Shown piece after piece: positions 62,032 through 64,000 of a DNA stretch of 64,000 bases (positions within the stretch are counted from its first letter, which is position 1; every line of letters starts with the position of its first letter). The position numbers and the translations under genes are program-made. The stretch comes from Azospirillum brasilense (GTDB lineage: Bacteria; Pseudomonadota; Alphaproteobacteria; Azospirillales; Azospirillaceae): NCBI RefSeq assembly GCF_008365405.1, contig NZ_QOKV01000017.1, forward strand, positions 62,001-126,000, read 5' to 3'. The notes under the pieces are model-generated. The model saw only the letters and a program-made list of their open reading frames with translations. It made no database searches and was not told the DNA's origin.

Positions 62032-62775
62032 ATGAGCACGCTCCCGCCCCGCCTCCTGCTTCCCTTCCTCGCCCTGACGGTGGCGCTCGCCGGCTGCGGG
62101 CGGCTGGCCGATGTGGGGCAGGCGCCGCGCCTGTCGGAGATCTCCAACCCCGCCATGGCGCCGGAGGCGCGCGTCATCTCCATGCCGATGCCGCGCCCCA
62201 ACACCAACGAGCAGGTGCCGAGTTCGCTGTGGCGCACCGGGTCCCGCGATTTCTTCCGCGACCCGCGGGCCAAGCAGGTGGGCGACCTGCTGACCGTCAT
62301 CATCAACATCGCCGATCAGGCGCAACTGCAAAACCAGACGCAGCGCCAGCGCTCCAACGCCGAGTCGGCGGGCGTGCCGAACTTCTTCGGGCTGGAATCG
62401 CGGCTGCCGGCGGTGCTGCCCGACGCGGTGAACCCGTCCAGCCTCGTCGACATGGACAGCTCCTCCTCCTCCTCCGGCACCGGGACCATCCAGCGCAACG
62501 AGCGCATCGCCATGCGCGCCGCCGCGGTGGTGACCGAGGTGCTGCCCAACGGCAACTTCGTGATCGCCGGCCGGCAGGAGGTGCGGGTGAACTACGAGCT
62601 GCGCGAGATGCGCATCGCCGGGGTCATCCGGCCCGAGGACATCACCAACGTGAACACCATCGATTACGACAAGATCGCCGAGGCGCGGATCACCTACGGC
62701 GGGCGCGGCCAGATCACCGATGTCCAGCAGCCGCGCTACGGCCAGCAGGTCTTCGACATCGTCATGCCCTTCTGA
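62032..62775 (+). CDS. flgH: Flagellar L-ring protein FlgH
   Basis: A 247-residue outer-membrane lipoprotein with lipobox LAGC near residue 22 and the FlgH core (SLWRTGSRDFFRDPRAKQVGDLLTVII; LPNGNFVIAGRQEVRVNYE). AAGGA precedes the ATG. A serine-rich stretch (residues about 143-150) is a strain-like insertion. Confidence 0.94.
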   Translation: MSTLPPRLLLPFLALTVALAGCGRLADVGQAPRLSEISNPAMAPEARVISMPMPRPNTNEQVPSSLWRTGSRDFFRDPRAKQVGDLLTVIINIADQAQLQNQTQRQRSNAESAGVPNFFGLESRLPAVLPDAVNPSSLVDMDSSSSSSGTGTIQRNERIAMRAAAVVTEVLPNGNFVIAGRQEVRVNYELREMRIAGVIRPEDITNVNTIDYDKIAEARITYGGRGQITDVQQPRYGQQVFDIVMPF

Positions 62776-62793
62776 GCGGGGGGAGACGCGACC

Positions 62794-63288
62794 ATGGCGG
62801 ACCGTTCCGGACCCAGCCGATACTCGGTCTTCGTGCTCTGCGCCGCCCTGGCGGCCGCGGTCGGCTACGGCGTCGGGCGCCTGCAGCTGACGCTCGGCGC
62901 CGAGGAGACGGCCACGGCGCCGCAGGCCGGCACCGGGCCGGACCTGTCCAGCGACGGCCCCGGCCCCTTCTATGTGGAGGTCGGGCAATTGATGGTGCCG
63001 GTGCTGGTGGAGGGCCGCACCAACGCCTTCATCCTGACCCAGATCACCTTGCAGGCCGGCAGCACCGATCAGGCCAACCTGCTGCGCCGCCATCTCCCCC
63101 ACGCGCGCAATGCCCTGCTGCAGGCCCTGTTCGGCATGGCGGGGGCGGGCGCCTTCGACGGCCCGTCGGTCGATCCCGCCGCCGTCGCCAAATCCCTCAA
63201 GCAGGCCGCCGCCGAGCAGCTCGGCCCCGACCTGGTGCGCGGCGTGCTGATCGACCGCCTGATGCGCCAGGAAAACACCCGCCTGTAA
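62794..63288 (+). CDS. FliL-like flagellar basal-body-associated protein
   Basis: A 164-residue protein with one N-terminal membrane helix (YSVFVLCAALAAAVGYGVG), then a periplasmic domain (FYVEVGQLMVPVLVEGRTNAFILTQITLQAG) and C-terminal ALKQAAAEQLG-type helix resembling FliL. It lies 18 bases after flgH, last gene of the operon. FliL stabilises the stator near the motor. Similarity is moderate. Confidence 0.65.
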   Translation: MADRSGPSRYSVFVLCAALAAAVGYGVGRLQLTLGAEETATAPQAGTGPDLSSDGPGPFYVEVGQLMVPVLVEGRTNAFILTQITLQAGSTDQANLLRRHLPHARNALLQALFGMAGAGAFDGPSVDPAAVAKSLKQAAAEQLGPDLVRGVLIDRLMRQENTRL

Positions 63289-63336
63289 CGTCGGCCCATA
63301 ACGTTGGCGACGTGATCCTCGCAGCGCCCCCCTCAA

Positions 63337-63370
63337 CCCCTCCCCCACGTGGGGAGAGGGGCATTTTGCA
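63337..63370. terminator. Stem-loop between converging genes
   Basis: CCCCTCCCCCAC pairs with GTGGGGAGAGGGG (one bulge) around position 63349, followed by CATTTTGC. It could terminate the flagellar operon and the convergent gene. Confidence 0.5.
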
Positions 63371-63384
63371 GGGGTGACAAAGGT

Positions 63385-64000
63385 TTACACCATGCCGGAG
63401 CGGGTGAAGGGCAGGTGGTGCAGCCGCTTGCCGGTGGCGGCGAAGACCGCGTTGGCGACCGCCGGGGCGGCGGTCGGCACGCCGGGTTCGCCGACGCCGG
63501 TCGGACGGGCGGTGGAGGGGAGGATGTGCACCTCGATCGGCGGCATCTCCGAGTTGCGAAGCGGCTGGTAGCCGTCGAAGTTGCTCTGGTCCACCACACC
63601 GCCGGTCAGCGTGATCTCGTCGCGCAGCGCGTGGCCGATGGCCCAGCCGGTGCCGCCGGAGACCTGGGCCTCGACGATGTTGGGGTTCACGACCTGCCCG
63701 CAATCCACCGCGCAGACCACGCGGTCGATGGTCACGCGGCCCTGCTCGTCCACGGAAACCTCCGCGACGTGGGCGACGAAGCTGCTGAAGCTTTCATGCA
63801 CGGCGATGCCGCGGCCCTTGCCCTTGGGCAGCGGCTGGCCCCAGCCGGCCTTCTCGGCCGCCAGCTTCAGCACGCCCTGGAGGCGCGGGTGATCCTTCAG
63901 CATCTCCAGCCGGAAGGCCACCGGGTCCTTGCCCGCCGCCGCGGCCAGCTCGTCGATCATCACCTCCTTGGCGTAGGCGGTGTGGGTGTGGCCGACCGAG
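63385..64000 (-). CDS. Molybdenum hydroxylase large subunit (IorB-like), 3' part only
   Basis: The C-terminal 204 residues of a xanthine-dehydrogenase-family large subunit; the gene runs past the window edge. Visible motifs are [62 protein letters not shown] and the active-site glutamate motif GVGEPGVP with [17 protein letters not shown]. This is the arrangement of isoquinoline 1-oxidoreductase beta-type aldehyde or N-heterocycle dehydrogenases. The small subunit, if present, lies outside the window. Confidence 0.85.
   Translation of the reverse strand, partial: SVGHTHTAYAKEVMIDELAAAAGKDPVAFRLEMLKDHPRLQGVLKLAAEKAGWGQPLPKGKGRGIAVHESFSSFVAHVAEVSVDEQGRVTIDRVVCAVDCGQVVNPNIVEAQVSGGTGWAIGHALRDEITLTGGVVDQSNFDGYQPLRNSEMPPIEVHILPSTARPTGVGEPGVPTAAPAVANAVFAATGKRLHHLPFTRSGMV

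Overview
The window is GC-rich (roughly two-thirds G+C) with alphaproteobacterial gene content. It most resembles a large secondary replicon (chromid or megaplasmid) of Azospirillum or a close Rhodospirillales relative. It carries its own replication and partition region (RepA initiator, iteron-like repeats, ParA, ParB, a candidate parS), yet also a tRNA-Phe and flagellar genes, which argues for a chromid rather than a small plasmid. The genus is inferred from gene families and style; no search was run.

Left part (1-15.9 kb): one co-directional run reads as a complete sulfoacetate degradation island. It holds an IclR regulator, phosphotransacetylase, a three-gene tripartite tricarboxylate-type (TTT) importer, a CoA-acylating sulfoacetaldehyde dehydrogenase (SauS-like), a two-subunit ADP-forming CoA ligase resembling SucCD, a DMSO-reductase-family three-subunit enzyme best read as cytoplasmic sulfite dehydrogenase SoeABC, an unknown 122-residue protein, and sulfoacetaldehyde acetyltransferase Xsc. 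Proposed flow: sulfoacetate uptake, sulfoacetyl-CoA, sulfoacetaldehyde, acetyl phosphate plus sulfite, then acetyl-CoA and sulfate.

Middle (15.9-27.9 kb): hairpin-rich repeats, two near-palindromic 17-mers behind parB (candidate centromere), parB and parA, a FemAB-like acyltransferase, a HAD hydrolase, a secreted four-repeat protein with a curlin-like pattern, a stand-alone Ada zinc domain, a divergent YeiH/YeiE pair (putative sulfate or sulfite exporter with its LysR regulator), repA, an iteron field and two plasmid replication-associated genes.

27.9-41.7 kb: a hybrid sensor kinase, a KaiC-like ATPase coupled to a second hybrid kinase, a DUF2946-like frame that runs without a stop into a PCuAC copper chaperone, a DMT permease, and a LysR gene divergent from a TPP-dependent enzyme and an ALDH7-type dehydrogenase.

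41.7-43.1 kb: an AT-richer islet with one secreted protein of unknown function, a relic of an IS630 transposase and tRNA-Phe(GAA). Then AdhE and an unusual AAA-AraC regulator (43.4-48.0 kb).

48.3-52.8 kb: an R-body (reb) locus on the minus strand with four clear RebB paralogues, three more divergent Reb-like small proteins and two accessory genes. The remainder holds a YitT-family protein, an MFS permease, motB-motA plus a TPR protein on the minus strand, a plus-strand flagellar operon flgF-flgG-flgA-flgH-fliL-like, and the 3' part of a molybdenum hydroxylase large subunit cut by the window edge.
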